Assembly: GCA_027315005.1 (NCBI GenBank)
Contig: DAHUZT010000029.1
Span: forward strand, 1 to 34,755
Origin: Acidimicrobiaceae bacterium
Lineage (GTDB): Bacteria > Actinomycetota > Acidimicrobiia > Acidimicrobiales > RAAP-2
Direction of reading: 5' to 3'
Length of the DNA stretch: 34,755 bases
Shown: positions 8,165-16,977 of the stretch, piece after piece
Numbering within the stretch: position 1 is the first letter of the stretch
Layout: every line of letters starts with the position of its first letter
Translations under genes and position numbers: made by a program
The notes under the pieces: model-generated
What the model saw: the letters and a program-made list of their open reading frames with translations, nothing else
The model's database searches: none
Told to the model about the DNA's origin: nothing

Positions 8165-8959
8165 ATGAAGAGCGAGCTCGAGACCCTGATCGTGGAGCGC
8201 CGTGCCGGGGTGGTTACCGTGACCATGAACCGGCCCGAACGCAGGAACGCCGCCAACGGGACCATGTGGCGCGAGCTGCTGGCGACCTTCGACGAGGTGG
8301 CCACCGATCGCCGTGACCGGGTGCTCGTGCTCACCGGTGCCGGCGGCGCCTTCTGTTCGGGTGCGGATCTCGGCGCCGGTGCCGACGTGGCCGGAACACC
8401 GGGTGATCCCTACCTCGTCCAGATGCGGGCCCTCGGTGATGTGGCCTTGCGGCTGCACCGGGTGCCGAAACCGACCATCGCCAAGGTGGGGGGGGTGGCG
8501 GCCGGCGCCGGGATGAGCATGGCTCTCGGATGCGACCTGGTGGTGGCCTCGGAATCGTCGAGGTTCTCCCAGATCTTCTCCCGGCGTGGACTTTCTGTCG
8601 ACTTCGGTGCCTCGTGGCTTCTGCCTCGGATGATCGGGATCCACCGTGCGAAGGAGCTGGCCTTCTTCGCCGACATGCTGAGCGCTCGTGAGGCTGCCGA
8701 GTTCGGGCTGGTCAATCGGGTCGTGCCCGACGGCGACCTCGATGCGTTCGTCGAGGGATGGGCGGGCCGACTCGCCTCCGGTCCCCCCCTGGCGCTTTCG
8801 ATGACCAAGACCATGCTCAATCACTCCTTCAACCTGTCGATGGACGAGGCACTGGAGGAGGAGGCTCGCTCGCAGGCGGTGAACTTCCGCACCGCCGACA
8901 CCGCCGAAGCGATCGCCGCCTTTGTGGAGAAGCGCGAACCGACGTTCGAGGGGCGCTGA
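8165..8959 (+). CDS. Enoyl-CoA hydratase/isomerase (crotonase) family protein
   Basis: This crotonase-fold protein of 264 residues has VTMNRPERRNAANGTM, FCSGADL and the oxyanion-hole segment GGVAAGAGMSMALGCDLVVAS. The two catalytic glutamates of classical enoyl-CoA hydratase are not at their usual places: the position after the oxyanion-hole helix is Ser/Met, and the next is in SRRGLSVDFGASWLLPR. The Asp in VDFG matches the catalytic Asp of PaaG-type isomerases. It is therefore more likely an isomerase or other crotonase than a standard hydratase (inference). It interrupts the usual yraN-yifB neighbourhood and seems to have its own leaderless promoter. GTG at 8162 is an alternative start. Confidence 0.9.
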   Translation: MKSELETLIVERRAGVVTVTMNRPERRNAANGTMWRELLATFDEVATDRRDRVLVLTGAGGAFCSGADLGAGADVAGTPGDPYLVQMRALGDVALRLHRVPKPTIAKVGGVAAGAGMSMALGCDLVVASESSRFSQIFSRRGLSVDFGASWLLPRMIGIHRAKELAFFADMLSAREAAEFGLVNRVVPDGDLDAFVEGWAGRLASGPPLALSMTKTMLNHSFNLSMDEALEEEARSQAVNFRTADTAEAIAAFVEKREPTFEGR

Positions 8960-9055
8960 CCGGTGGCGTGGTCGAACCTTTGTCTTCAGCCGGAACCGAC
9001 GGTGGCGGAGCGCCATCCGGTTTGACCTCCACGGCATGATGTGACACCCCCGGCA

Positions 9056-9061
9056 TAGGGT
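9056..9061 (+). promoter_or_regulatory. Putative -10 element TAGGGT upstream of yifB
   Basis: TAGGGT ends 7 nt before a GTG that opens a 14-codon ORF, and lies about 130 bases before yifB. The position predicts a yifB transcript whose 5' end coincides with the mini-ORF start. Confidence 0.4.
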
Positions 9062-9068
9062 GCCCTCC

Positions 9069-9113
9069 GTGCCCTCGAGCGGTCACCGGCACTCCAGGCC
9101 AAGGGCCAGGTGA
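9069..9113 (+). CDS. Possible leaderless 14-residue upstream ORF
   Basis: GTG-initiated mini-ORF encoding MPSSGHRHSRPRAR, starting 7 nt after a TANNNT hexamer and ending 78 bases before yifB. Leaderless upstream ORFs are common in mycobacteria. The spacing is the only support; composition alone would not justify the call. Confidence 0.25.
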   Translation: MPSSGHRHSRPRAR

Positions 9114-9191
9114 CCCTCCACGTTCACGCTCCGACCGGCCCGAGCGCTCGCTCCATCGGGTAGGCCGCATCCGGACCACACGGAGGGCACC

Positions 9192-10760
9192 ATGATCGCC
9201 TCCATCCCATCCGCCATCCTGACCGGAGTCGACGGGACACCGATCCGCGTCGAGGTCCACGTGTCCAACGGGCTGCCCGGGTTCACCGTGGTCGGACTGC
9301 CCGATGCAGCGGTGCGCGAGTCGCGCGACCGGGTGCGGGCGGCACTGCTGTCGAGCGAGCTGGCGTGGCCCAGGCGGAAGGTGACGGTGAACCTGGCACC
9401 GTCGGGCGTTCGGAAGGCCGGCGCCGGTCTCGACCTGCCCATCGCCATCGGAGTGCTGGTGGCCTCGGGGTCGATGCGGGCGTCCGCGGTGGGGGACATG
9501 GCGTTCGTGGGCGAGCTAGGACTGGACGGGACACTGCGGGCGGCCCCGGGTTGCATGGTGCTGGCCGAAGCCCTTCGGTCGTACCGCTTGGTCGTACCCC
9601 CGGACTCTGCCGACGAGGCGGCGCTCGGCGATCCGGTCGAGGTGTGCAGTTCGGAATCGCTGGGCTGCCTGGTGGATCAGCTGGCCGGACGTCGTCCGTG
9701 GAGTGTCCCAAGGCGACCGGTGACGCCCGCTGGTGCGGCGGGGCCCCGAACCGGACCGGCCTCGGGCGACGCCGAGGTCGCTGACCTCGCTGACGTGCGT
9801 GGGCAGCGGCTGGCCCGTCGAGCCCTCGAGGTGGCGGCGGCCGGCGGACATCATCTGCTGATGGTCGGACCGCCCGGCTCGGGCAAGACGATGCTGGCCT
9901 GCCGGCTCGTCGGACTTCTGCCGGCGCTCGACCGGACAGGTGCGCTCGAGGTCACCCGGATCCACTCGGTGGCCGGGTTACCGCTTCCCGAGCGCTCACT
10001 GGTGGGGCGACCGCCGTTTCGAGCGCCGCATCACGGAGTGTCCCCCGTTGCGATGATCGGCGGGGGTACGGCCGGGATGCGACCCGGCGAGATCAGCCTG
10101 GCCCATCGCGGGGTCCTGTTCCTCGACGAGCTGGGCGAATTCGCCCCCTCGGTGCTCGACGCGCTGCGCCAGCCCCTCGAGGAGGGGCAGGTCCGGGTCA
10201 GCCGGGCTCGGGCCTCGGTCACCTTCCCGGCCCGTTTCATCCTGGTCGGTGCCATGAATCCGTGTCCGTGCGGCGAAGGGGGCGCCCCGGGGGCCTGTCG
10301 GTGCACCCCAGCGGAACGCCGCCGCTACTCCCGCCGCCTGTCCGGTCCTCTGCTCGACCGGTTCGACATCGTTCTCCGGGTCGATCGGCCCGAACCCGAC
10401 GAGCTGCTCGGATCGGTGGGCTCGGAGTGCACGTCGGTGGTGGCGGCACGGGTGGCAGAGGCTCGGCGGCGGTCCATCATCCGGGGCGCCGGGTGCAGCG
10501 CCGAAGTTCCCGTGGGCCGGCTCGATGAGCTGGCTCCGATCGAGCGGGGTGCGCGGGCGCTGATCGATCGTCAGCTCCGCTCGGGCCGCCTGAGCGCCCG
10601 CGGGCTCCACCGGATTCGACGCCTCGCCCGGACGGTAGCCGATCTGGACGGCCACGCGGGCACCATCTCCGAGCATCATGTGCACGAGGCCCTGGCCCTT
10701 CGGGGTCCACGCGATCTCCTCACCGGCACGGCCGAATCAGAGGGTGCGGTTGGATGGTGA
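9192..10760 (+). CDS. comM: YifB/ComM family Mg-chelatase-like AAA+ ATPase
   Basis: This 522-residue protein has the two-part YifB/ComM architecture. The N-terminal ribosomal-S5-fold/Lon-like domain has EVHVSNGLPGFTVVGLPDAAVRESRDRVRAAL and VTVNLAPSGVRKAGAGLDLPIA. The AAA+ chelatase-like domain has Walker A GPPGSGKTM (about residue 226), Walker B LFLDELGEF (about 309), the Cys-rich MNPCPCGEGG...CRC loop and SGPLLDRFD. In Gram-negative bacteria ComM is a branch-migration helicase acting after DNA uptake; its actinobacterial role is unproven. A good GGAGGG precedes the ATG. It overlaps dprA, matching the usual yifB-dprA pairing. Confidence 0.95.
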   Translation: MIASIPSAILTGVDGTPIRVEVHVSNGLPGFTVVGLPDAAVRESRDRVRAALLSSELAWPRRKVTVNLAPSGVRKAGAGLDLPIAIGVLVASGSMRASAVGDMAFVGELGLDGTLRAAPGCMVLAEALRSYRLVVPPDSADEAALGDPVEVCSSESLGCLVDQLAGRRPWSVPRRPVTPAGAAGPRTGPASGDAEVADLADVRGQRLARRALEVAAAGGHHLLMVGPPGSGKTMLACRLVGLLPALDRTGALEVTRIHSVAGLPLPERSLVGRPPFRAPHHGVSPVAMIGGGTAGMRPGEISLAHRGVLFLDELGEFAPSVLDALRQPLEEGQVRVSRARASVTFPARFILVGAMNPCPCGEGGAPGACRCTPAERRRYSRRLSGPLLDRFDIVLRVDRPEPDELLGSVGSECTSVVAARVAEARRRSIIRGAGCSAEVPVGRLDELAPIERGARALIDRQLRSGRLSARGLHRIRRLARTVADLDGHAGTISEHHVHEALALRGPRDLLTGTAESEGAVGW

Positions 10761-11932
10761 CTGCGATTGACGAGAGAGCAGCCCACATAGCCGCCTTGGC
10801 CGGCCTGCCCGGGATGACCCCGGTCCGGCTCACGCGCCTGCTCGACGGGTTCAGCCCGAGGGTCGCGTGGCAGATGGTTCGGGCGGGCACCCATCCCGGC
10901 GATCGGGAACGTCGATTCCTCCGTGGGGCCGAAAGCGTCGAGGTCGCCGCGGTGGCATCCCACTACGCCACAGCCGGCGTCGAGGTGTTGACCACCGAGA
11001 CGCCCCGGTATCCGGCGTCCCTGTTGGGGGACCCGGGCGCGCCGGCGGCCCTGTTTTGCAAGGGCGATCCCGGCGTGGTCGACGGGCGATCGCGGGTGGC
11101 CATCGTCGGTACCCGGTCCCCGACCCCCTATGGCCGTTCGGTGGCCGCCGAGCTGGCCCGCGACCTCGCTTTCGAGGGAGTGTCGATCGTCTCGGGTCTG
11201 GCCCTCGGCATCGACGCAGCAGCCCATGCCGGGGTGGTGCGCGCGCACCGAGCCGGGTCGGCACCGCCCATCGCTGTCGTCGGCACCGGCCTCGACGTCA
11301 TCTATCCTGCGTCGAATCGCGGACTTTGGGAAGACGTGGCCGCCGCCGGTGCCGTATTCTCCGAGTCGGCGCTCGGAACCAGGCCACACCCCGGCGTGTT
11401 CCCGGCCCGCAATCGGATCATCGCCGGGCTGTCCCATGTCGTGGTCATCGTCGAGAGTCACGCCCGGGGGGGCTCGTTCTACACGGTCGATGCCGCCGCG
11501 CGGCGGTCGATCCCGGTGTGCGCCGTGCCCGGTTCGGTCCGAAGCAAGGCATCGGAGGGGACCAACGCACTGTTGGCGGACGGTTGTGTGCCTGTGCGCG
11601 ACGCCGTCGACGTCCTGACGGCACTGGAGCTGGCCCGGACCGGGCGCGAACGGACTGCACCGGGGGTACGGGCCCGTTCTGGCGGCTCCCGCAGGGGACG
11701 AGACCGTGGAGCGGGCGATGCCGGCGGTCCGGTCACGCCGCAAGAGCGGGCAGTGCTCGCGGTGGTCGGTGACCTTCCGGTGGCGTTCGAGACCGTGTTG
11801 CTGGCGACGGGTCTCCCCATCGCGGCCGCCTCCGAGGCGTGTGATCAGCTCCTGGCCCGCGGAGTGCTCGGTACCGGTGGGGGATGGTGGTGGTCCGGTG
11901 GGCACCGAGGACGAAGGGAGCCAGCTCACTGA
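10754..11932 (+). CDS. dprA: DNA-processing protein DprA
   Basis: DprA binds single-stranded DNA and loads RecA during recombination and transformation. The 392-residue protein has an N-terminal SAM-like helical region, then the Rossmann-fold core with VAIVGTRSPTPYGR (about residue 117), VSIVSGLALGIDAAAH (about 143), VVGTGLDVIYPASNR, FPARNRIIAGLS, ARGGSFYT and PVCAVPGS. A C-terminal winged-helix domain (about 325-385, TPQERAVLAVVGDLPVAFETVL) completes it. ATG 10754 overlaps comM by 7 bases; GTG 10757 would overlap by 4. The stop codon lies inside the first copy of a 23-bp tandem duplication. Confidence 0.96.
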   Translation: MVTAIDERAAHIAALAGLPGMTPVRLTRLLDGFSPRVAWQMVRAGTHPGDRERRFLRGAESVEVAAVASHYATAGVEVLTTETPRYPASLLGDPGAPAALFCKGDPGVVDGRSRVAIVGTRSPTPYGRSVAAELARDLAFEGVSIVSGLALGIDAAAHAGVVRAHRAGSAPPIAVVGTGLDVIYPASNRGLWEDVAAAGAVFSESALGTRPHPGVFPARNRIIAGLSHVVVIVESHARGGSFYTVDAAARRSIPVCAVPGSVRSKASEGTNALLADGCVPVRDAVDVLTALELARTGRERTAPGVRARSGGSRRGRDRGAGDAGGPVTPQERAVLAVVGDLPVAFETVLLATGLPIAAASEACDQLLARGVLGTGGGWWWSGGHRGRREPAH

Positions 11933-11968
11933 CCGGCTACACCCCAGCTCACCGACCGGCTACACCCC
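11923..11968 (+). repeat. 23-bp tandem duplication across the dprA stop codon
   Basis: Two adjacent 23-bp units (11923-11945 and 11946-11968) differ at one base, T in the first and C in the second. The first holds the final dprA codons and TGA (AGCTCACTGACCGG...). The second carries CACCGA, so it lacks the stop. The copies lie entirely between the dprA end and the next promoter. Confidence 0.9.
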
Positions 11969-11996
11969 ATGAGAGACAGAGGGGACCGATCCCCGT

Positions 11997-12002
11997 TAGC
12001 GT
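11997..12002 (+). promoter_or_regulatory. Putative -10 element TAGCGT for the luciferase-like gene
   Basis: TAGCGT ends 7 nt before the GTG at 12010. The gene frame is open far upstream, so this spacing helps choose 12010 as the start, in agreement with where family similarity begins. Confidence 0.55.
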
Positions 12003-12009
12003 TGCCGGT

Positions 12010-13122
12010 GTGGTCCGACCGCCCCCGCCTCGAGGGGTACCGCGCCTCGGGTGGTTGTTCGATGCCGTGCCGACCGGCTCCGGAGGGCAGGTGATCCGAG
12101 GGGTCGAAGCGGTCATGGAGGCAGCGGCGACAGCAGGCTTCGACGGACTGTGGGTGACCGACCGGCTGCCTCGTGCGGAAGCCGCCCCCGGGACCTCGGG
12201 GTTCCCCGCGGTCGCCGGTGACCCGGGAGGACCGGAAGCTCCGGCCTTGGAGGCCTACTCGTTGTTGGGGGCCTTGGCGGCCGGCCCCGGTTCGCTCCGG
12301 TTGGGGGCCGTGCCACTGGGAGGCCCGGCCCGTCATCCTGCCGTTTTGGCCAAGATCGTGTCAACGGTGGACGTTCTCTCGAACGGTCGGTGCGTGCTGA
12401 CCCTGCAGGCCGGGATCGGCGCCGATGCCGTCTTCGGTCCGCGAGCAGGTGTCCATGCCGAAACCGGGTTCGGATCGAGCGGCGCCGCGGGAGAGCCCGG
12501 AGGTGGACCCGACCCCCTCGACGAGGACCGACGTGAGGCCCAGGACCTCGACGAGGCGCTGCGAGTCTGCCGGTCGGTGCTTGACGACGATGTCCCGACC
12601 GTGTGGGGTCACACCTTCGCGGTCCATGGTGCGATCAACCGGCCGCGTCCGCTCGCCGAAGGCGGGGTTCCGATCGCCGTCGTGTGGGCCCGAGACGGCG
12701 CACCGACGTCCGGACTGGTGAGGGTGGTCGCCCGGCACGCAGACGCTCTGCTCGTGGGGGGCACCGCCGAGGAGGTCGCTGCCGCCGTTGAACAGGTTGG
12801 TGTGGCTTCCCTCGAGTTCGATGGGCGCCGTCCTCCGGCGGTGCTCTGGATCGACGACCTGGTCCACCCTCGACCGAACTCCGGGGGCGGCACCACGCCA
12901 CCGCACGGCCGGTCACAGGGCACATCGGATCGGGTGGACCCGGTGGTGGCCGAGGTCGCGGCCGATATCACAGCGCGGCTCCGTGCAGGCGCCTCGGGTT
13001 GCATCGTGTCCTGTGCGGGCAACGGAGGGTCCGACCTCGGTGCTCGGGTGGAGCTGATCAGCCGCCTCGGGCCGGTGCTGAACGACCTGGTGGGACGTGC
13101 CGGCCGGGGGCCGTCCCGATGA
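12010..13122 (+). CDS. Luciferase-like (LLM class) flavin oxidoreductase family protein
   Basis: This 370-residue protein has a luciferase-like TIM-barrel pattern: LGWLFDA near the N-terminus, VMEAAATAGFDGLWVTDRLP, EAYSLLGALAAGPGSLRLGAVPLGG and HPAVLAKIVSTVDVLSNGRCVLTLQAGIG. F420 or FMN use cannot be told from sequence alone; the lineage makes F420 likely (inference). A Gly/Pro/Asp-rich insertion near residues 150-175 and a second disordered stretch near 285-310 are unusual. The region from DVPTVWGHTFAVHGAINRPRP onward aligns with the substrate-side part of the family. The start was chosen from the TAGCGT spacing and the start of similarity. Confidence 0.8.
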   Translation: MVRPPPPRGVPRLGWLFDAVPTGSGGQVIRGVEAVMEAAATAGFDGLWVTDRLPRAEAAPGTSGFPAVAGDPGGPEAPALEAYSLLGALAAGPGSLRLGAVPLGGPARHPAVLAKIVSTVDVLSNGRCVLTLQAGIGADAVFGPRAGVHAETGFGSSGAAGEPGGGPDPLDEDRREAQDLDEALRVCRSVLDDDVPTVWGHTFAVHGAINRPRPLAEGGVPIAVVWARDGAPTSGLVRVVARHADALLVGGTAEEVAAAVEQVGVASLEFDGRRPPAVLWIDDLVHPRPNSGGGTTPPHGRSQGTSDRVDPVVAEVAADITARLRAGASGCIVSCAGNGGSDLGARVELISRLGPVLNDLVGRAGRGPSR

Positions 13123-13185
13123 TCCGACAATTTCGGTTGCCATCGGCATCCCGGCGCGCCGCTGTCGAGTCGGCACGTGGGCTGC

Positions 13186-13191
13186 TACCGT
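13186..13191 (+). promoter_or_regulatory. Putative -10 element TACCGT for nfo
   Basis: TACCGT ends 6 nt before the GTG at 13198, predicting a leaderless nfo transcript. This favours 13198 over the in-frame GTG at 13177. Confidence 0.55.
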
Positions 13192-13197
13192 GCGCCA

Positions 13198-14082
13198 GTG
13201 CTCATCGGAGCCCACGTCAGAGCCGGAAAGGGTTTGGTGCCGGCCCTCGAGCGCGGTGCCGACATCGGAGCCGAGGTCGTACAGATCTTTACCCAGAGCC
13301 CTCGCACGTGGAAACCGTCACAGTATGGTGACCAGGTCCTCGCCGGTTACCGTGCAGCCCAGGCGGACCACCCGAGCATCGTGGCGACGTTCTGCCATGC
13401 CACCTACCTGATCAACCTCGCCACGCCCGATCCCGAGCTCGCGGCCAAGTCCCGCGCATGCTTGGGGGCCAACCTCGCCACTGCCCGGGGTCTGGGTGCT
13501 TCCGGACTGGTGCTGCACATCGGCAGTCACCGGGGAAGTGGGTTCGAGTCGGCCCTTCCCAAGGTGACCGAGGCCTTGCTCGGTGCGCTCGACGTCTGCT
13601 CGTCGACGTCCGTTGACCCGGATGGGAGCTGCCCCATCCTGCTCGAAAACGCAGCAGGAGCAGGAGACACGGTGGGACGGTCGTTCGACGAACTGTCCCG
13701 TGTCATCGATGCCGCCGGAGCCGACGAACGGTTGGGCGTCTGTCTCGACACTCAGCACCTGTGGGCCTCGGGAACGGCCTTCGGCACCGTGGAAGAGGCC
13801 GACCGGGTCGTCGCAGCGGTGGATGCGTCGGTAGGCCTCGGCCGTCTGAAATGCCTGCATCTCAACGATTCCAAGGTGCCCTTCGGGGCCAACAGGGACC
13901 GTCACGAGAACATCGGTGACGGCGCGATCGGCCCTGACGCACTTGCCGCGCTCCTCGGTCATCCGCGCCTCGACACGGTCCCGGCGGTGCTCGAGGTACC
14001 AGGAGGAGGTGATGGTCCCCGCGGTGTGGACGTCGCCCGGGCCCGGGACGTCTGGCTGCAAGGGGTCGAGCTCCGGGCTTGA
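13198..14082 (+). CDS. nfo: Endonuclease IV (AP endonuclease)
   Basis: Endonuclease IV cleaves DNA 5' to abasic sites with a three-metal zinc centre in a TIM barrel. From GTG 13198 the protein begins [12 protein letters not shown], as in the family. Motifs in order are [12 protein letters not shown] (about residue 149), [11 protein letters not shown] (about 182), [11 protein letters not shown] (about 221) and [12 protein letters not shown] (about 235), which supply the metal ligands; EVPGG near the C-terminus contributes the last Glu. The usual CLDTCH is CLDTQH here, which is tolerated. The protein is 294 residues, a normal length. It stands alone between a luciferase-like gene and fumarase. 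Confidence 0.94.
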   Translation: MLIGAHVRAGKGLVPALERGADIGAEVVQIFTQSPRTWKPSQYGDQVLAGYRAAQADHPSIVATFCHATYLINLATPDPELAAKSRACLGANLATARGLGASGLVLHIGSHRGSGFESALPKVTEALLGALDVCSSTSVDPDGSCPILLENAAGAGDTVGRSFDELSRVIDAAGADERLGVCLDTQHLWASGTAFGTVEEADRVVAAVDASVGLGRLKCLHLNDSKVPFGANRDRHENIGDGAIGPDALAALLGHPRLDTVPAVLEVPGGGDGPRGVDVARARDVWLQGVELRA

Positions 14083-14136
14083 CCGGCCACGGCCTGGCTC
14101 GGATGTCGTCGGCGCGCCGGTCGGGAGGGTTCACGG

Positions 14137-14142
14137 TAGGGT
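14137..14142 (+). promoter_or_regulatory. Putative -10 element TAGGGT upstream of fumarase
   Basis: TAGGGT lies about 52 bases before the fumarase ATG. Here the gene has a ribosome site (AAAGGAAG, about 14182-14189), so this would be a conventional transcript with a leader of about 45 nt. Confidence 0.4.
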
Positions 14143-14194
14143 CAGCGCGTCGTCGGGCCGGTGTAGCCGGGACCATCGTCGAAAGGAAGTAGCC

Positions 14195-15586
14195 ATGGCC
14201 TCAGACATCCGTCAGGAGACCGACAGCATGGGGGCTATCGACGTCCCGTCGGATCGGTATTGGGGTGCACAGACTGCTCGCTCCCTGCACCACTTCCCGA
14301 TCGGAGCAGATCGGATCCCCCGGTCACTGATCCGGGCGATCGGGATTCTGAAGGAGGCGTCGGCGGAGGTCAATGCCGAACTCGGTGCGCTCTCGCCCGA
14401 GAAGTCGACCCTCATCATCGCCGCCGCCCGCGAGGTGGCCGACGGGAAGCTCGATGAGCACTTCCCACTGAGGGTCTGGCAGACGGGGAGTGGCACCCAG
14501 ACCAACATGAATGCCAACGAGGTGATCGCCAACCGGGCGATCGAGATGGCCGGCGGTGTGTTGGGGTCGAAGGACCCGATCCACCCGAACGACGACGTCA
14601 ATCTGTCGCAGTCATCGAACGACACCTTTCCGACGGCCATGCATATCGCGGCGGTCGAAGAGATCACCCACCGGCTTCTTCCGTCGGTTCGCCGCCTCCG
14701 CGACACCCTGCAGTCCAAGTCGGATGCTTTCGGAGGAATCACAAAGATCGGACGCACCCACCTGATGGACGCGGTACCCCTCACGTTGGGCCAGGAGCTG
14801 TCCGGATATGTTGCGCAGCTCGATGCCGACCTCCGGCGCGTGGAGGCCTCGCTCGACGATCTCTGTGAGCTGGCCGCCGGGGGTACCGCGGTCGGCACCG
14901 GCCTCAACACCCATCCGGAGTTCGGAACCCGGGTGGCGGCGGCCATCGCCGAGCTGACCGGCCTTCCGTTCGTCTCGGCTCCGAACAAGTTCGCCGCGCT
15001 CGCCGCCCACGACGCCCTGGTCAGCACCAGCGGCGCTCTCCGGACGTTGGCCGCCTCCCTCATCAAGGTGGCCGACGACATCCGTTGGCTGGGATCGGGG
15101 CCGCGTTGCGGGTTGGGCGAGCTCACCCTTCCCGAGAACGAGCCAGGTTCGTCGATCATGCCGGGCAAGGTGAACCCCACCCAGTGCGAAGCAATGATCA
15201 TGGTGTGTATCCAGGTCTACGGGAACGATGCCGCCGTGGCCATGGCTGGCAGCCGGGGCAACCTCGAGTTGAATGTGTGCAAGCCGGTGATCATCCACAA
15301 CATCCTCCACTCGGTCCGCCTGTTGACCGACGCGTGTGGGACGTTCTCCAGGTTCTGCGCCGAGGGGATGATGCCCGATCAGGCCCGCATCCTCCAGCAT
15401 CTGGAGAATTCCCTGATGCTGGTCACCGCACTCAGCCCATTGATCGGCTACGACAAGGCGGCGGAGGTGGCCAAGAAGGCCCACAAGGAAGGGACGACCC
15501 TCAAACAGGCGGCACTCGAACTCGGTCATCTGACCGAGAAGCAGTTCGACGAAGCGGTGCGTCCCGAATCGATGACCCATCCCTGA
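14195..15586 (+). CDS. fumC: Fumarate hydratase, class II
   Basis: Class II fumarase interconverts fumarate and L-malate in the TCA cycle as an oxygen-stable, iron-independent tetramer. The 463-residue protein begins [27 protein letters not shown] and has [67 protein letters not shown] and the family signature [16 protein letters not shown] (about residue 318). These cover all three conserved regions of the fumarase/aspartase superfamily. KVNPTQCEA and the N-terminal DS.G pattern favour fumarase over aspartase. The ATG has a good upstream AAAGGAAG. Confidence 0.96.
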   Translation: MASDIRQETDSMGAIDVPSDRYWGAQTARSLHHFPIGADRIPRSLIRAIGILKEASAEVNAELGALSPEKSTLIIAAAREVADGKLDEHFPLRVWQTGSGTQTNMNANEVIANRAIEMAGGVLGSKDPIHPNDDVNLSQSSNDTFPTAMHIAAVEEITHRLLPSVRRLRDTLQSKSDAFGGITKIGRTHLMDAVPLTLGQELSGYVAQLDADLRRVEASLDDLCELAAGGTAVGTGLNTHPEFGTRVAAAIAELTGLPFVSAPNKFAALAAHDALVSTSGALRTLAASLIKVADDIRWLGSGPRCGLGELTLPENEPGSSIMPGKVNPTQCEAMIMVCIQVYGNDAAVAMAGSRGNLELNVCKPVIIHNILHSVRLLTDACGTFSRFCAEGMMPDQARILQHLENSLMLVTALSPLIGYDKAAEVAKKAHKEGTTLKQAALELGHLTEKQFDEAVRPESMTHP

Positions 15587-15639
15587 TCGGAAGGTGACGC
15601 GGCTGTGCCAAGCCCTTCTCTCCTTGCAACCGAGCCGCC

Positions 15640-16977
15640 GTGAAGCTCGACGACATCGATCTCTGCGACCTCGACCGGTTCGCCGACGGATTTCCGGACG
15701 AGATCTTCACCACGCTGAGACGCGACGCGCCGGTGTGGTGGCATCCGCCCACCGCGCACACCCCTGACGGCCGCGGGTTCTGGGTGGTCAGCACCCATGC
15801 AGACGTACTCGCCGTGGTATCGGATGCAGAGCGCTTCTCGTCGGAGCGGGCCCCGAGCGCGACGGGCGGGGGGACGATCCTGGAGGACCTCCCGGTCGGC
15901 ACCGCCGCCGGAGTACTGCTCAACATGATGGACGATCCGCGGCACCGGCAGATCCGTCGGTTGGTGACCCCGTCAGTATCCCCTCGTGCGCTCGCCCGGA
16001 TGGAGCAGGAGCTCGAACTTCGCGCCCGCCGGCTGGTGGACTCGGTGATCGACCGGGGCGCCTGTGATCTCCTGGTCGACATCGCGGCGGAGCTGCCCAT
16101 CCAAGCGGTTGCCGCTCTTCTCGGTGTACCGGACCGGGACCGGCACGACCTGATGGCGTGGTCGAACGCCACCCTCGACCACCAGGACCGTGAGCTGGGG
16201 GAGACCACCGACGCGGTGACCGAGTCGGCGTCGGCGATGGCCGCTTACGGCTCGCGGCTGGTCGAGGAGCGGAAGAGGTCTCCCGGAGCGGACCTCATCT
16301 CGTCGGTGGTGGGGGCCCTGGTCGAGGACGGCCAGGGCCATCCGGCGCCGCTCTCCGACCTCGAGCACCTGATGCTCTTCAATCTGCTGGTCGTGGCCGG
16401 TAGCGAGACGACGCGCAATTCCCTGGCGCTCGGGATGGTGGCCCTCATCGAGCACCCGGACCAGCTGCACGCCCTCCAGGACGATCCGTCTCTGATGTCC
16501 ACCGCGGTCGAGGAGATCCTGCGATGGACGACCGCGACTCTCTACAACCGCCGCACGGCCACCGTCCCGGTCGAGCTGAACGGGTGTCCGATCGAGCCTG
16601 GCGACAAGGTGACTGTCTGGTGGCCTTCTGCGAATCGTGATGAATCGGTCTTCGACGACCCATTCCGCTTCGACATCACCCGGACACCAAACCCGCATCT
16701 GACCTTCGGCCACGGAACCCACTTCTGCCTGGGAGCAGGCCTGGCCCGCATGGAGATGCGGATCGTCATCGGCGAGCTGCTCGCAAGGCTCCAATCCTTC
16801 GAACTGACCGGGCCCATCCGTCGGGCGCGGACCAACAAACATGCCGGAGTCACCAAGGTGCCGGTGGCGTTTCGCCGCCAACGATCCCGGGACGGGTCGC
16901 TCCGGAGGGGGGACGTGCAGATCGACCGAGCGCCGGGGCTCGGATCGATCACTGGATCAAAGGAGGTCCGACCATGA
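15640..16977 (+). CDS. Cytochrome P450 (CYP124/125/142-like clan)
   Basis: This soluble bacterial P450 has the I-helix oxygen-activation motif AGSETTRN (about residue 253), ExxR in EEILR (about 291) and heme ligand motif FGHGTHFCLGAG (about 356, Cys about 362). The start DLDRFADGFPDEIFTTLRRDAPVWWH, AGSETTRNSLALGM and NPHLTFG.GTHFCLG resemble the actinobacterial CYP124/125/142 group, which hydroxylate sterol side chains or branched lipids; the substrate here is not known. About 30 extra residues follow the normal C-terminal end (VPVAFRR). It overlaps the next P450 gene as ATGA, so the two are co-expressed. No ferredoxin or reductase gene is adjacent. The GTG start has no clear ribosome site. 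Confidence 0.93.
   Translation: MKLDDIDLCDLDRFADGFPDEIFTTLRRDAPVWWHPPTAHTPDGRGFWVVSTHADVLAVVSDAERFSSERAPSATGGGTILEDLPVGTAAGVLLNMMDDPRHRQIRRLVTPSVSPRALARMEQELELRARRLVDSVIDRGACDLLVDIAAELPIQAVAALLGVPDRDRHDLMAWSNATLDHQDRELGETTDAVTESASAMAAYGSRLVEERKRSPGADLISSVVGALVEDGQGHPAPLSDLEHLMLFNLLVVAGSETTRNSLALGMVALIEHPDQLHALQDDPSLMSTAVEEILRWTTATLYNRRTATVPVELNGCPIEPGDKVTVWWPSANRDESVFDDPFRFDITRTPNPHLTFGHGTHFCLGAGLARMEMRIVIGELLARLQSFELTGPIRRARTNKHAGVTKVPVAFRRQRSRDGSLRRGDVQIDRAPGLGSITGSKEVRP

Larger units (their letters stand above)
8960..9191. other. Intergenic region upstream of yifB
   Basis: This 232-bp gap contains a short inverted repeat (GGTGGC...GCCATC near 9001-9016), a possible -10 (TAGGGT, 9056-9061), a 14-codon mini-ORF (9069-9113), the palindrome CGAGCGCTCG at 9141-9150, and the yifB ribosome site GGAGGG. 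Nothing else coding is supported. Confidence 0.5.

Noticed and set aside
8101-8316. Small + strand frame starting before the crotonase gene
   Set aside because: It runs out of frame over the start of the crotonase gene and has Arg-rich shadow composition.
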